This document shows, piece after piece, positions 17,757-27,732 of a stretch of 64,000 nucleotides of DNA. The stretch comes from Spongiactinospora rosea (GTDB taxonomy: Bacteria > Actinomycetota > Actinomycetes > Streptosporangiales > Streptosporangiaceae): NCBI RefSeq assembly GCF_003315795.1, contig NZ_QMEY01000022.1:1-64000 (forward strand), read 5' to 3'. Every line of letters starts with the position of its first letter. Within the stretch, counting starts at the first letter, position 1. A program made the translations under genes and the position numbers. The notes under the pieces were generated by a model. The model made no database searches, had not been told where the DNA came from, and was given only the letters and a program-made list of their open reading frames with translations.

Positions 17757-18753
17757 CATTCGACCCGCAGGCCCCATGGACCCTGAGACCCAGCAGCGCG
17801 AAGCTCTGGACCAGGTCGCCCCGGCCACAGCCCCCGACACCGCGCAGCCCGGCGTGCCGCCGTCGGCGCAGCCGAAGACCAAGCAGAAGAAGGAGGGCAA
17901 GCCCGCCAGCCTGTGGACCGACGCGTGGTACGACCTGCGCCGCCGGCCGCTCTTCATCGGCTCGGCCATCATGATTTTCATCTTGGTGGTCATGGCGATC
18001 TTCCCGCAACTGTTTACTTCGGTGAACCCGTACGACGCGGTCACCTGCCAGCTCATGGACGCCCGCACGCCCCCCAGCGCGGGCCATCTGTTCGGGCAGG
18101 ACAACCAGGGCTGCGACGTCTTCGCCAAGACGATCTACGGCGCCCGGGTCTCGATCCTGGTCGGCGTGACCACGATGATCGTCACCGCGGTGTTCGGTGG
18201 CCTGCTCGGGCTGATCGCCGGGTTCCGTAGCGGCGCGACCGACGTGATCCTCTCCAGGACGACCGAGATCTTCTTCGCCATCCCGGTGATTCTGGGCGCG
18301 CTGCTGATCCTGGTGGTCTTCGGCAAGGGCAACGTATGGACGGTGATGCTGGCGCTTTCGGTGCTGGCCTGGCCGATGACGTTCCGCATCATGCGCGCGG
18401 CGGTGATCACCGCCAAGAACCAGGACTACGTCGTGGCCGCACGGGCGCTCGGCGCGGGCGCCGGCCGGATCATGTTCCGGCACATCCTGCCGAACGCGCT
18501 CGCCCCCGTGATCGTCATCGCGATGATCAACCTGGGCGGGTTCATCGCGGCCGAGGCGGCGCTGTCCTACCTCGGAGTCGGCATCCAGTCGCCGGAGATC
18601 TCCTGGGGCCTGATGATCGCCGATGCCCGCGACCGCTTCCTGGAGGCGTGGCACCCGCTGATCTTCCCGTCGATCTTCCTCAGCATCACCGTCCTGGCGT
18701 TCATCATGCTCGGCGACGCCGTCCGCGACGCGCTCGATCCGAAGTTGCGATAA
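17749..18753 (+). CDS. Peptide ABC transporter permease (DppC type)
   Basis: 334 residues. A ~60-residue Pro/Gln/Lys-rich cytoplasmic N-terminus precedes the OppC_N segment (LWTDAWYDLRRRPLFIGSAIMIFILVVMAIFPQLF). A periplasmic-side loop with FGQDNQGCDVFAKTIYGARVSILVG follows, then five further helices. The EAA loop reads DYVVAARALGAGAGRIMFRHILPNALAPVIV. It ends in GDAVRDALDPKLR, the family C-terminus. It overlaps dppB-like and is followed 9 bp later by the first ATPase gene. Confidence 0.93.
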   Translation: MSDIRPAGPMDPETQQREALDQVAPATAPDTAQPGVPPSAQPKTKQKKEGKPASLWTDAWYDLRRRPLFIGSAIMIFILVVMAIFPQLFTSVNPYDAVTCQLMDARTPPSAGHLFGQDNQGCDVFAKTIYGARVSILVGVTTMIVTAVFGGLLGLIAGFRSGATDVILSRTTEIFFAIPVILGALLILVVFGKGNVWTVMLALSVLAWPMTFRIMRAAVITAKNQDYVVAARALGAGAGRIMFRHILPNALAPVIVIAMINLGGFIAAEAALSYLGVGIQSPEISWGLMIADARDRFLEAWHPLIFPSIFLSITVLAFIMLGDAVRDALDPKLR

Positions 18754-18762
18754 GGGGGATCC

Positions 18763-19792
18763 GTGAAATCCGCGAAGACAACCGCCACCGATGTGTTGCC
18801 CGCCGAGGGAGGGCTGGGCAACGACGCACTGCTTGAGGTGGACGATCTCCATGTGGAGTTCGTCACCAGAGCGGGGCTGGTCAAGGCCGTCAACGGGGTG
18901 AGCTACTCGCTCATGCCCGGTGAGAGCCTGGCGGTGCTCGGCGAATCCGGGTCCGGCAAGTCGGTGACCGCTCAGGCCATCATGGGCATCCTCGACATGC
19001 CGCCGGCCAGGATCCCCCAGGGATCGATCAAGTTCCGCGGGACGGACCTGCTCAAACTGAGCGAGGACGCCCGCGCCCAGATCCGCGGCCAGCGGATCGC
19101 CATGATCTTCCAGGACGCGCTGTCCGCGCTCAACCCGGTCTTCACCGTGGGCTGGCAGATCAGTGAGATGTTCCGGGTCCACCGCGGCATGTCCAAGCGC
19201 GACGCGCTGAAGAAGGCCGTGGAACTGATGGAACGGGTCCGCATCCCGGGCGCCAAGCAGCGGGTGAACGACTACCCGCACCAGTTCTCCGGCGGTATGC
19301 GGCAGCGCATCATGATCGCGATGTCCATCGCGCTGGACCCCGAGGTACTGATCGCCGACGAGCCCACCACCGCGCTGGACGTGACGGTGCAGGCCCAGAT
19401 CATGGAACTGCTCGCCGAACTCCAGCGCGAGAGCAACATGGGCCTGATCCTCATCACCCACGACCTCGGGGTGGTGGCGGACGTCGCCGACAAGATCGCC
19501 GTCATGTACGCCGGGCGCATCGTCGAGAACGCCCCCGTACGCGACATCTACAAGAACCCCGGCCACCCCTACACCAAGGGCCTGCTGGAGTCGATCCCCC
19601 GCGTGGACCTGAAGGGCCAGGAGCTCTACGCGATCAAGGGGCTTCCGCCCAACCTGCTGGACATGCCCTCGGGCTGCGCCTTCCACCCGCGCTGCCCGTA
19701 CCGGCAGGACAACTGCGTCACCGACGTCCCCCCGCTGAACGAGATCAACCTGGACCGCAACAGCGCGTGCCACTACTGGAGGGAGGTCCTCG

Positions 19793-19809
<17 letters not shown>
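18763..19809 (+). CDS. Peptide ABC transporter ATP-binding protein (DppD type)
   Basis: 348 residues. Walker A is GESGSGKSVTAQ, the Q loop is MIFQDALSALNPVFTVGWQI, the signature is FSGGMRQRIMIAM and Walker B is VLIADEPTTALDV. The C-terminal oligopeptide-transporter extension carries the cysteine cluster FHPRCPYRQDNC, which in relatives binds a 4Fe-4S cluster. The start is GTG. A ~20-residue unstructured lead precedes the ATPase fold. Its last 17 bp overlap the next ATPase gene, so the two are coupled. Confidence 0.93.
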
Positions 19810-20806
<997 letters not shown>

Positions 20807-20827
20807 CGCGGGCTGGAATAACGCGTC

Positions 20828-20862
20828 TGAGCCCTCCACAGGCCGGTCTTGTGGAGGGCTCA
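20828..20862 (+). terminator. Terminator of the peptide importer operon
   Basis: Perfect 13-bp inverted repeat TGAGCCCTCCACA (20828-20840) and TGTGGAGGGCTCA (20850-20862), 22 bases after the last stop. It can also serve the convergent small secreted-protein gene. Confidence 0.88.
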
Positions 20863-20890
20863 GCCGTTGGTTCGCCGTTGGCGCCGGCGG

Positions 20891-21118
20891 TCAGCGGCCG
20901 GCGGCCGCCCCGGCCGCGCCCGCCGCTCCGGCGGCGGCACCGGTGGCCCCGCCGACCGCCCCACCGGCCACGCCGCCCAGGGCGCTGCCGTTGGTGAGGC
21001 CGGTCACCATGCCGACCAGATCCCCCAGCGGGTCCTGCGCCACCGCGGACGCGACCCCGGCCGTACCGAACGCGGCCATGCCGACGATGGCGGTCGCGAC
21101 GAAAATGCGTCGGATCAT
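20891..21118 (-). CDS. Small secreted Ala/Gly-rich protein
   Basis: 75 residues. Residues 1-25 form a classic signal peptide (MIRRIFVATAIVGMAAFGTAGVASA with cleavage after ASA). The mature ~50 residues begin AQDPLGDLVGMVTGLTNGSALGG. They end in a low-complexity run of Gly-Gly-Ala and Ala-Ala-Gly repeats with no cysteine. It looks like a small surface or matrix protein. The composition is loosely chaplin-like, but the chaplin motif and cysteines are missing, so I do not assign that family. The start codon follows GGGGGAAGTAGC. Confidence 0.6.
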   Translation of the reverse strand: MIRRIFVATAIVGMAAFGTAGVASAVAQDPLGDLVGMVTGLTNGSALGGVAGGAVGGATGAAAGAAGAAGAAAGR

Positions 21119-21551
21119 TTGCTACTTCCCCCGAAGCTCTCCCGGGGCACGTGTGATCACAGAACGTCCCCGGGTGGATGCGATATGTCCCCGACAGCCT
21201 CGCACCCACCCCAGTACCTCAGGCCCCGACTTGATCCGTCCATTACGCCCGCTGTGCTCGAACAAGGCCCACGCCGACCGCCACCCCGCGCGAGCGGAGC
21301 GAGCGCTTTAGGCACTTCTTAGTGACGCGCCTGCCGCAACCACGCACGGCCCGGGCGCGGTCGTGTCCGGAGTGACGAGCGATGGAGTGAGGGAGCGAGC
21401 GACGAGGGAAGCGCGCCGGTTATCAGCGCCCTCGCCGCGACGCGCCAGCGTCGCCATGGGCAGGAGGAGTGGAGGGCGCGGCCTTGAGGGCGCCCGGGCC
21501 CCGCGCGAGCGGAGCGAGCGCCATGAGCACAGCGAGCGCCATAAACACAGC
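21119..21551. repeat. Intergenic GC-rich repeat element, copy B
   Basis: A 433 bp gap. Its first ~165 bases should hold the promoter of the small secreted-protein gene. From 21288 to about 21548 it is a second copy of the repeat at 12469-12712. The shared parts are 21288-21396 and about 21472-21525, with exact 19-bp cores at 21288-21306 and 21503-21521. The middle ~75 bases (21400-21470) differ from copy A, so the copies are mosaics. It abuts the 3' end of the DUF1214 gene. Confidence 0.78.
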
Positions 21552-22634
21552 TCAGACTTTGATCACCTTCGTCAGGGGGCGTTCGGGGGTGTGGTCGGGG
21601 AGGAACCAGCGGAACCAGATGCGGCCGCGTTCGTGGCCTGCGGTGGAGACCCAGTTGGGCATGCCGGGGTCGGTGGCGGAGATCACGATGCGCCAGGAGC
21701 CGTCCGGCTCGTACTCCACCTGCCCGCCGTTGATGGTCACCCGCTCCCACGCGTAGTCGTACGTGTGCTGGAACGGGTTCCACAGGCACATGTTCCAGAA
21801 GGCGCACTCCGGCGAGCGCCCCTCGATCAGCAGCGCCTCCCCCGGCCGCAGGTCGAAGGACCCCATCGCGTACGCCGCGTCGCCCGCCGCCCACCCGAAG
21901 GTCGTGGTGGGCACCGGGTAGGGCTCGGCGACGTCGTTCTCCTCCACCAGCGGCAGCACCAGCGTGGACTGCTCGCGCAGCCAGGTGAGCGCCGCCGTGA
22001 ACCGACGGGCGAGGTCGGCGTCGGTCTCCCTGGGCGGGTCGTCGGGCGCGTCCAGGCACTCGATGCTCCAGGTGGCCCGGCGGCCGGTCTCCGGGGACAC
22101 GAGGTAGTCGCGGGTGATCGCGCACACCACGTCGGATTCGAGGCGCAGCCAGTTGGCGGCGCTGTCCTGCGGCGGGTCGTCGGGCGAGAGGATCAGCTCG
22201 AAGGAGCCGTCCGCGCCGAAGCGCAGGGTCCGGTCGTTGGCGGTGGCGACGATCCGTTCGGCGTAGCGGCCGTCGTCGGGCCCGCCGTACAGGGTGAGCG
22301 ACATGTACGCGGCGTCGGCGCGCTGCCCGGTGATCAGGTACGTGCGCTCCGGGTCCAGCGGCGTGAAGCAGAAGTAGGCGTCGGCGTTGTCGCCGCCCCA
22401 CTTGGCGTACGGCCAGACGATGTCGGTGAAGCGCGGCCGGTGCGGATGCGCCCATACCTGTGTGTCGAGCGCCACGCGCAGCAGCGAGAACGCCCAGGCG
22501 CGGCCTTCGGCCTTGGTGCGTTCGTCGAAGGCCGGGTCGGAGGAAACGCCCTGTTCGATGCGTGCCAGCTCGGCGAGGATCTCGTGGAAGACTGCGGAGC
22601 TGTCCGGGACGCCTGCGGTGCGGAGCGCGCTCAT
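21552..22634 (-). CDS. DUF1214 domain-containing protein
   Basis: 360 residues. The C-terminal half carries the DUF1214 pattern (SFDLRPGEALLIEGRSPECAFWNMCLWNPFQHTYDY...PNWVSTAGHERGRIWFRWFLP). The N-terminal half has DTQVWAHPHRPRFTDIVWPYAKWGGDNADAYFCFTPLDPERTYLITGQR. The domain is a beta-rich fold often found with DUF1254, and its function is unknown. No signal peptide is seen. The ATG at 22634 follows AT-rich DNA. It stands alone, downstream of the mycosin gene on the same strand. Confidence 0.8.
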   Translation of the reverse strand: MSALRTAGVPDSSAVFHEILAELARIEQGVSSDPAFDERTKAEGRAWAFSLLRVALDTQVWAHPHRPRFTDIVWPYAKWGGDNADAYFCFTPLDPERTYLITGQRADAAYMSLTLYGGPDDGRYAERIVATANDRTLRFGADGSFELILSPDDPPQDSAANWLRLESDVVCAITRDYLVSPETGRRATWSIECLDAPDDPPRETDADLARRFTAALTWLREQSTLVLPLVEENDVAEPYPVPTTTFGWAAGDAAYAMGSFDLRPGEALLIEGRSPECAFWNMCLWNPFQHTYDYAWERVTINGGQVEYEPDGSWRIVISATDPGMPNWVSTAGHERGRIWFRWFLPDHTPERPLTKVIKV

Positions 22635-22710
22635 GGGGCCAATATTGGCATACGGGCACCTCCGCCAACATCCCTTGACAACCCCGCTATAGATCCATTC
22701 GGCGGGCCGT

Positions 22711-24006
22711 TCAGCGGCTGCGCGCGGACCGGCTGCCGCGCCGGTCGCGGACCGCGATGCTCACCCCGAGCAGCACGCTGACCAGGATCAACGCCGCCCC
22801 CACCAGCCGCCGGGAGGGCGTCGAGTCGTCCGGTGGGGGACCGCCGCCGAAGTAGACGGGGCCGGAGGGCGGCCCGCCGGGGCGAATCGCCGGTGATCGC
22901 GCGTTCGCCGGACTTTGTGTGAATTCGGGCTCATCTGCATCCCGGGCGTGTCCGTTACCCATAGGCGTCAGCAGCCCCCCGGTGACCCGGCGTCTGGCGT
23001 ATCGCCCGGCCTGTTCCAGCGCGAGGTCCGCGCGGACCACGCCGTGCCCGTACGCCGAGTCGTGACCGGCGGCGGGGCGGCGCGCGGTCCCGCGTTCCAC
23101 CGCCCGGCGCACCTGCGCGGGGGACAGCTCCGGGTACCGCGCGCGGACCAGCGACACGACGCCCGCGACCATGGCCGCCGCCGAACTGGTGCCGTCGCCC
23201 ACCACGTAGGAGTCGGGGCCGTCCGCGCTGACGATCCGCGCCCCCGGCGCGACCACCGAGAGGTACTCCTGACGGTTGGAGAACCGGGGCACCCGCAGCG
23301 ACTCGTCCACCGCGCCCACCGCGATCACCCCGGGGTAGGCGGCCGGGAAGTTCTTCCTGTTGCCGCTCGCGCCGTCGTTGCCGGAGGAGGCGACCAGCAC
23401 CACGCCCTGGTCGATCGCGTACTGGACGGCCTCCTCCTCGGCGGCCGAGCCCTCCCAGGTGCCGCTGCCGCCGCCGAGCGACATGCTGATCACGTCGGCC
23501 CCGTGGTCGGTGGCGTAGCGGATGCCCTTGGCCAGCGCGTTGGTGCCGCGCCCGGCGAGGCGTTTGCGCTGCGGGTCGTCGTTCTCCAGGGTGACCCGCA
23601 CGGACAGCACCCGCGCCTCGGGGGCGACGCCGAGCACGCCGCTCGCGTCGCGGTCGCCGTGCCCGCGCCCGGCGATCAGGCTGGCCATCGAGGTGCCGTG
23701 GTGGCCGGAGTAGCGCGACGCGCCCCGGCCGCCGGTGAAGTCGGGGCCCACGGTGACCGCGCCCGCGAGGTCGGGGTGGCGGGGATCGACGCCGGTGTCG
23801 AGGACCGCGACCAGTACGCCCTCGCCGCGGGTGTGCCGCCAGGCTTCGGCCGCGCGTAACGCGGTGAGCGGCCACTGTTTGGCGCGTGCCGCCGTACCGA
23901 CGTCGTCGGCGCGGACCGGGGTGTCCGGCACGGCCGCGACCAGGGCGGGCAGCGCGAACAGCGCCGCCGCCAGGGCGATCGGCGCGGGCGGGCGGAGCGG
24001 CCTCAC
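22711..24006 (-). CDS. Type VII secretion-associated subtilisin-like protease (mycosin)
   Basis: A 431-residue S8 family serine protease. A signal peptide (residues 1-33) is followed by the protease domain with Asp70 (VAVLDTGVD), His103 (GHHGTSMA), oxyanion Asn210 (SSGNDG) and Ser274 (GTSSAAAM). A Pro/Gly-rich linker leads to one C-terminal membrane helix (RRLVGAALILVSVLLGVSIAV) and an Arg-rich cytosolic tail. This layout is that of mycosins, which are membrane-anchored outside the cell and support ESX secretion. No other ESX components (EccC, EccD, WXG100) lie in the window. Its start overlaps the stop of the upstream membrane gene by 4 bp. Confidence 0.9.
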   Translation of the reverse strand: MRPLRPPAPIALAAALFALPALVAAVPDTPVRADDVGTAARAKQWPLTALRAAEAWRHTRGEGVLVAVLDTGVDPRHPDLAGAVTVGPDFTGGRGASRYSGHHGTSMASLIAGRGHGDRDASGVLGVAPEARVLSVRVTLENDDPQRKRLAGRGTNALAKGIRYATDHGADVISMSLGGGSGTWEGSAAEEEAVQYAIDQGVVLVASSGNDGASGNRKNFPAAYPGVIAVGAVDESLRVPRFSNRQEYLSVVAPGARIVSADGPDSYVVGDGTSSAAAMVAGVVSLVRARYPELSPAQVRRAVERGTARRPAAGHDSAYGHGVVRADLALEQAGRYARRRVTGGLLTPMGNGHARDADEPEFTQSPANARSPAIRPGGPPSGPVYFGGGPPPDDSTPSRRLVGAALILVSVLLGVSIAVRDRRGSRSARSR

Positions 24007-24737
24007 CGGGTGAGGTCCCGGTGCAGGGTGACGGCCAGCTCACGGGCCAGCCGGGGCAGCCGGCCGTCGATGGGGGAGCCCGCGGTGTACGGGCGGCCGT
24101 CGGCGTAACCGGCCGAGGTGAGCACCACGTAACGGTGTTCGCCCGCGGCCAGCGCCCCCGCGATGTACTGGCGTTCGCCGAACCCCTCCGCCGCGCCGCC
24201 CGCGAAGCCCGCCGGGCGGACCGTGGACGGGCGCAGCCGGGGCCGCCCCGACCGCTGCGTGGCGAGCCGCCGCGCGACCCGCGAGGACGCCTCCGCCGCC
24301 GAGTCGGACAGCACCGCGATCCCGGCCGTGGCGACGTAGGTCTGCGTGCTGTCGGAGTAGGTCGCGCGCAGCGTGGTCAGGCAGCCGAGCCGGCTCAGCG
24401 CCTTGGCCGCGGCCGGTTGCAGCGCCCGCGCGCAGGGGGCCTCCGCGGCGACCCCGGTCAGCCGGTAGCGGACGGTGGCCCCCGACGGGCTGGTGCCCGG
24501 CAGCGTGGCGGGGAAGATGCGCGCGGCGGGCCAGGAACGCCAGCGGTCGGCCACCGGGGCGCCGGTGCCGCTGTGCGCGGGCGGCCAGGAGTGCGCGATC
24601 AGGCCGACCGCCGCGGCGAGGACGACGGGCAGTGTGTACGGCCTGCGGAGGAACGCCCACACCGGCCACGGGCGGCGTTTGCGGTGTGCGCCGCGGCGAC
24701 GTGTGTCACGTGCTTCGGTCAAGAGCGCCCTCGCCAA
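24003..24737 (-). CDS. Membrane-anchored protein coupled to the mycosin gene
   Basis: 244 residues. A basic N-terminus (RRRGAHRKRRPW) precedes one membrane helix (YTLPVVLAAAVGLIAHSW, residues ~34-51). The remaining ~190 residues are outside, with two cysteines (CARALQ and GCLTT) placed to form a disulphide. I do not recognise the family. The 4-bp overlap with the mycosin gene shows translational coupling. The single-anchor, extracytoplasmic topology suggests it works with, or is cleaved by, the protease. Confidence 0.7.
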   Translation of the reverse strand: MARALLTEARDTRRRGAHRKRRPWPVWAFLRRPYTLPVVLAAAVGLIAHSWPPAHSGTGAPVADRWRSWPAARIFPATLPGTSPSGATVRYRLTGVAAEAPCARALQPAAAKALSRLGCLTTLRATYSDSTQTYVATAGIAVLSDSAAEASSRVARRLATQRSGRPRLRPSTVRPAGFAGGAAEGFGERQYIAGALAAGEHRYVVLTSAGYADGRPYTAGSPIDGRLPRLARELAVTLHRDLTR

Positions 24738-25033
24738 AACGGATCAGGCCGCGGCTCACGGGCCCGCTCCCCGATCATCCGCTGGTGCCGGCCTCATTCT
24801 GACATGCGAGCGCGCGCCGACGCGGCGTATCGGTGAACAAACCGATACCCAGGGTAGTGAGATTGGGCCCGCAATTTGGGGCGGGCATTACCGGGTCCCG
24901 CCCGGCCCCTTGCCCGCGGGCGCGGCCACCAAGTCTGTACAACCCCCATGAAGGCCCGCAAATTGCCGACTACGATGGCTGCGGGCCGCGCGCTCGTGAC
25001 GTGACCGTCGCGGGCCCGACCGAGGAGGACAGT

Positions 25034-25354
25034 ATGGACACTGCGCCGGTGGACGGTGACAGTGACACCCCCGATGACGCTCCCGAAGAAGCACAGATCA
25101 TTGACGGGCTCAGCGAACGCGACCGCGACATCCTGGCCTTCGAGCGCCAGTGGTGGCGCTACGCGGGCGCCAAGGAACAGGCGATCCGCGAGGCTTTCGG
25201 ATTCTCCGCCACCCGCTACTACCAGCTCCTCGGCGAGCTGGTCGAGCGCCAGGAGGCGCTGGCCCACGACCCGATGCTGATCAAGCGGCTGCGCCGGCTG
25301 CGCGCCGCCAGGCAGCGCGAGCGGGCCGCCCGCCGGCTCGGCATGCGTCCGTGA
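25034..25354 (+). CDS. DUF3263 domain-containing protein
   Basis: 106 residues. An acidic lead of about 22 residues is followed by the DUF3263 core (LSERDRDILAFERQWWRYAGAKEQAIREAFGFSATRYYQLLGELVERQEALAHDPMLIKRLRRLRAARQRERAARRLG). The core looks like a winged-helix DNA-binding module and is nearly restricted to actinobacteria. The function is unknown. ATG follows GAGGAGGACAGT. otsB begins 21 bp downstream, so the two are probably co-transcribed. The ~300 bp upstream of it holds no gene that I can support. Confidence 0.88.
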   Translation: MDTAPVDGDSDTPDDAPEEAQIIDGLSERDRDILAFERQWWRYAGAKEQAIREAFGFSATRYYQLLGELVERQEALAHDPMLIKRLRRLRAARQRERAARRLGMRP

Positions 25355-25375
25355 CGGTCCGGGTAAGGGAAGCGG

Positions 25376-26245
25376 ATGAGCGACCAACCTGAGGCCCCGT
25401 CCGCGGAGCTGCCGTGGCCGCGTACGGCCGCGGGGTCCGTGGGGCTCGACAAGATCCTGGCCGATCCCTCCGGCGCGGTCGTCGGGCTCGACTTCGACGG
25501 CACGCTGTCGCCGATCGTGGCCGACCCCGCCGCCGCCCGCGTGCATCCCGCCGCCCCCGGCGTGCTCGCCACCCTGGGCGCGGCCGTGGGCACCGTCCTG
25601 GTCCTGACCGGCCGCCCGGCGGCCTCCGTGATCGAGTACGGCGGCGGCGCGGACGCCGCGCTGGCCGACGTGCCGGGGCTGGTCGTGCTCGGGCAGTACG
25701 GCGTGGAGCGCTGGGAGGCCGGGGAGCTGGCCTCGCCGCCGCCGCCGGCGGGCGTGGCGGCGGTCCGTGCCGCGCTGCCGGAGGTCCTGGCCGCGGCCGG
25801 GGTGCCGGACGCCTGGGTCGAGGACAAGGGCAGGGCGCTGGCCGTGCACACGCGCCGCACCGCCGACCCGGCCGCCGCGTTCGCGGCGCTGACCGAGCCG
25901 CTCGCCGCGCTCGCCGCCCGGCACGACCTGATCGTCGAGCCGGGGCGGCTGGTCCTGGAGCTGCGCCCACCTGGCACGGACAAGGGCGACGCGCTGTCCG
26001 CCTTCCTGGCCGAGCGGTCCGCCCGCTCGGTGATGTACGTCGGCGACGACCTGGGCGACCTGGCCGCCTTCGACGCGGTACGCCAGTCCGGCCTGCCCGG
26101 CGTGACCGTGTGCAGCGGCTCGGCCGAGGTCACCGCGCTGAGCGAGCGCGCCGACATCATCGTGGACGGCCCCGACGGCGTGGTGGCGCTGCTGCGGGCG
26201 CTGGCCGGGGCGGTCAGCCGTCCAGGGCGTCGAGCTGCTGACTGA
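25376..26245 (+). CDS. otsB: Trehalose-6-phosphate phosphatase
   Basis: A 289-residue HAD-superfamily phosphatase that removes phosphate from trehalose-6-phosphate, the second step of the OtsAB pathway. Motif I is GLDFDGTLSPI (nucleophile and acid Asp). Motif II is VLVLTGRP. The late motif YVGDDLGDLAAFDAV binds magnesium. A cap domain lies between, with the typical GQYGVERW and KGRALAVHTRR. It faces otsA on the opposite strand and the two coding ends overlap by 32 bp. Confidence 0.93.
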   Translation: MSDQPEAPSAELPWPRTAAGSVGLDKILADPSGAVVGLDFDGTLSPIVADPAAARVHPAAPGVLATLGAAVGTVLVLTGRPAASVIEYGGGADAALADVPGLVVLGQYGVERWEAGELASPPPPAGVAAVRAALPEVLAAAGVPDAWVEDKGRALAVHTRRTADPAAAFAALTEPLAALAARHDLIVEPGRLVLELRPPGTDKGDALSAFLAERSARSVMYVGDDLGDLAAFDAVRQSGLPGVTVCSGSAEVTALSERADIIVDGPDGVVALLRALAGAVSRPGRRAAD

Positions 26246-27641
26246 ACCACGCGGCGGGCGGCAGCGCGGTCGCCGCCTCGCGCAGCCGTTCGCCCCTGCG
26301 CGCGCGTTCCTCCTCCGGCATCGTCAGGCCCTCGTGCAGGGCCCGTGCGGTGCCGGAGACGTCGTAGGGGTTGACCAGGATCGCGTCCCGGCCCAGCTCG
26401 GCCGCCGCGCCCGCCTCACGGGAGAGCACCAGCGCCGAGCGCGGTGACAGGATCGGGCCCTCCTTGGCCACCAGGTTCATCCCGTCGCGGATGGGGTTGA
26501 CCAGCAGCACGTCGGCCATCCGGTAGGCGGCCAGCGAGCGCGGGTAGTCGTCGTGGACGTTGAGGATCAGCGGGTCCCAGTCCTCGGTGGCGTAGTCGTC
26601 CTCGATCTCCTTGGCGCAGCGCTGCACCGCCGCGGTGTACTCCCGGTACTCCGGCAGGTCGTGCCGCGACGGGTAGGCGAAGGCCAGATGGACGACCCGG
26701 CCGTGCCACTCCGGGTGCTGCGCCAGGAACTCCCGGTAGGACAGCAGGCCGCGCACGATGTTCTTGGACAGCTCGGTGCGGTCGATCCGGACGATCAGCC
26801 GGCAGCCCCCGACCCGCTGGCGCAGCGCGGCCATGTGCGACTCGACGTCCGGCTCCAGCGCCCGCGCCCACAGGGCCTCGCCGTCCACGCCGAGCCCGTG
26901 CACGCCGATCTTGGTCGTCCGGCCCTGGTGGACGACGGTACGACGGGCGCGGTCCACCCGCGCCCCGAGCACGACCTCGCAGCAGTCCATGAACGCCGCC
27001 GCCCACCGCTCGGTCAGGAACCCCGCGTGGTCGGCCCCCAGGATGCCGGACAGCACCTCGATCCCCACGTCGTCGGGCAGCAGCGCGAAGTACTCGGGCG
27101 GGGCCCACGGCGTGTGCGAGAAGTGCGCGATCCGCACGTCGGGGCGTTCGCCGCGGAGCATCGCGGGGGCCAGCGTGAGGTGGTAGTCCTGGATCATCAC
27201 CCGCGCGCCCGGCCCGGCCTGCTCGGCGAGCGCCAGCGCGAACGCCGCGTTGTAGGACTGGTAGGACTCCCACTCGCGGCGGAACCTGCCGTCGAAGTGC
27301 GGCTTGTTGGGCGTGTCGTAGAGCAGGTGGTTGACGAACCACAGGGTCGAGTTGGCGACCGCGTTGTAGGCCCGGTGGAAGGTCGCGGGCGGGATGTCCA
27401 GCATGCGCAGCGGGCCGGTGTCGTATCCGGCGCGGTCCAGGCGTCCGCCGGGCGCCAGGCGTACGGCGGAGCGGTCGCCGTCGGACAGCGCCGCGCACAC
27501 CCACAGCACGTCCATCTGCTTGACCACCCCGGACAGGCCGGAGACCAGGCCGCCGCCGCCCCTGCGCATGGTCAGCTCGCCGCCCTCGGACAGGGTGAAG
27601 GAGACCGGGCCGCGGTTGGAGGCCACCAGGACAGCGTTCAA
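26214..27641 (-). CDS. otsA: Trehalose-6-phosphate synthase (GT20)
   Basis: About 475 residues. It makes trehalose-6-phosphate from a nucleotide-activated glucose and glucose-6-phosphate. The family N-terminus VLVASNRGPVSF is present, followed by MIQDYHLTLAPAMLRGERPDVRIAHFSHTPWAPPEYFALLP and IGVHGLGVD. The catalytic region RIDRTELSKNIVRGLLSYREFL and the late VNPIRDGMNLVAKEGPI motif are typical. No ATG fits the N-terminus. I chose TTG at 27641, 2-3 residues before the homology begins; an upstream ATG would add 74 unlikely residues that run into the divergent sigma gene. It is convergent with otsB. Confidence 0.92.
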   Translation of the reverse strand: MNAVLVASNRGPVSFTLSEGGELTMRRGGGGLVSGLSGVVKQMDVLWVCAALSDGDRSAVRLAPGGRLDRAGYDTGPLRMLDIPPATFHRAYNAVANSTLWFVNHLLYDTPNKPHFDGRFRREWESYQSYNAAFALALAEQAGPGARVMIQDYHLTLAPAMLRGERPDVRIAHFSHTPWAPPEYFALLPDDVGIEVLSGILGADHAGFLTERWAAAFMDCCEVVLGARVDRARRTVVHQGRTTKIGVHGLGVDGEALWARALEPDVESHMAALRQRVGGCRLIVRIDRTELSKNIVRGLLSYREFLAQHPEWHGRVVHLAFAYPSRHDLPEYREYTAAVQRCAKEIEDDYATEDWDPLILNVHDDYPRSLAAYRMADVLLVNPIRDGMNLVAKEGPILSPRSALVLSREAGAAAELGRDAILVNPYDVSGTARALHEGLTMPEEERARRGERLREAATALPPAAWFSQQLDALDG

Positions 27642-27732
27642 CGTTGGACCACCGTTCCTTCGCCGTGGGACGCTTGCGGGAAGGTTAACCAACCCTGATC
27701 CCTGACCATAGGATGTCCAGGACTCACGGCTG

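Noticed and set aside
20891..21118. Chaplin identity for the small secreted protein
   Set aside because: It lacks the chaplin core motif and cysteines; only size, signal peptide and Gly/Ala content agree.
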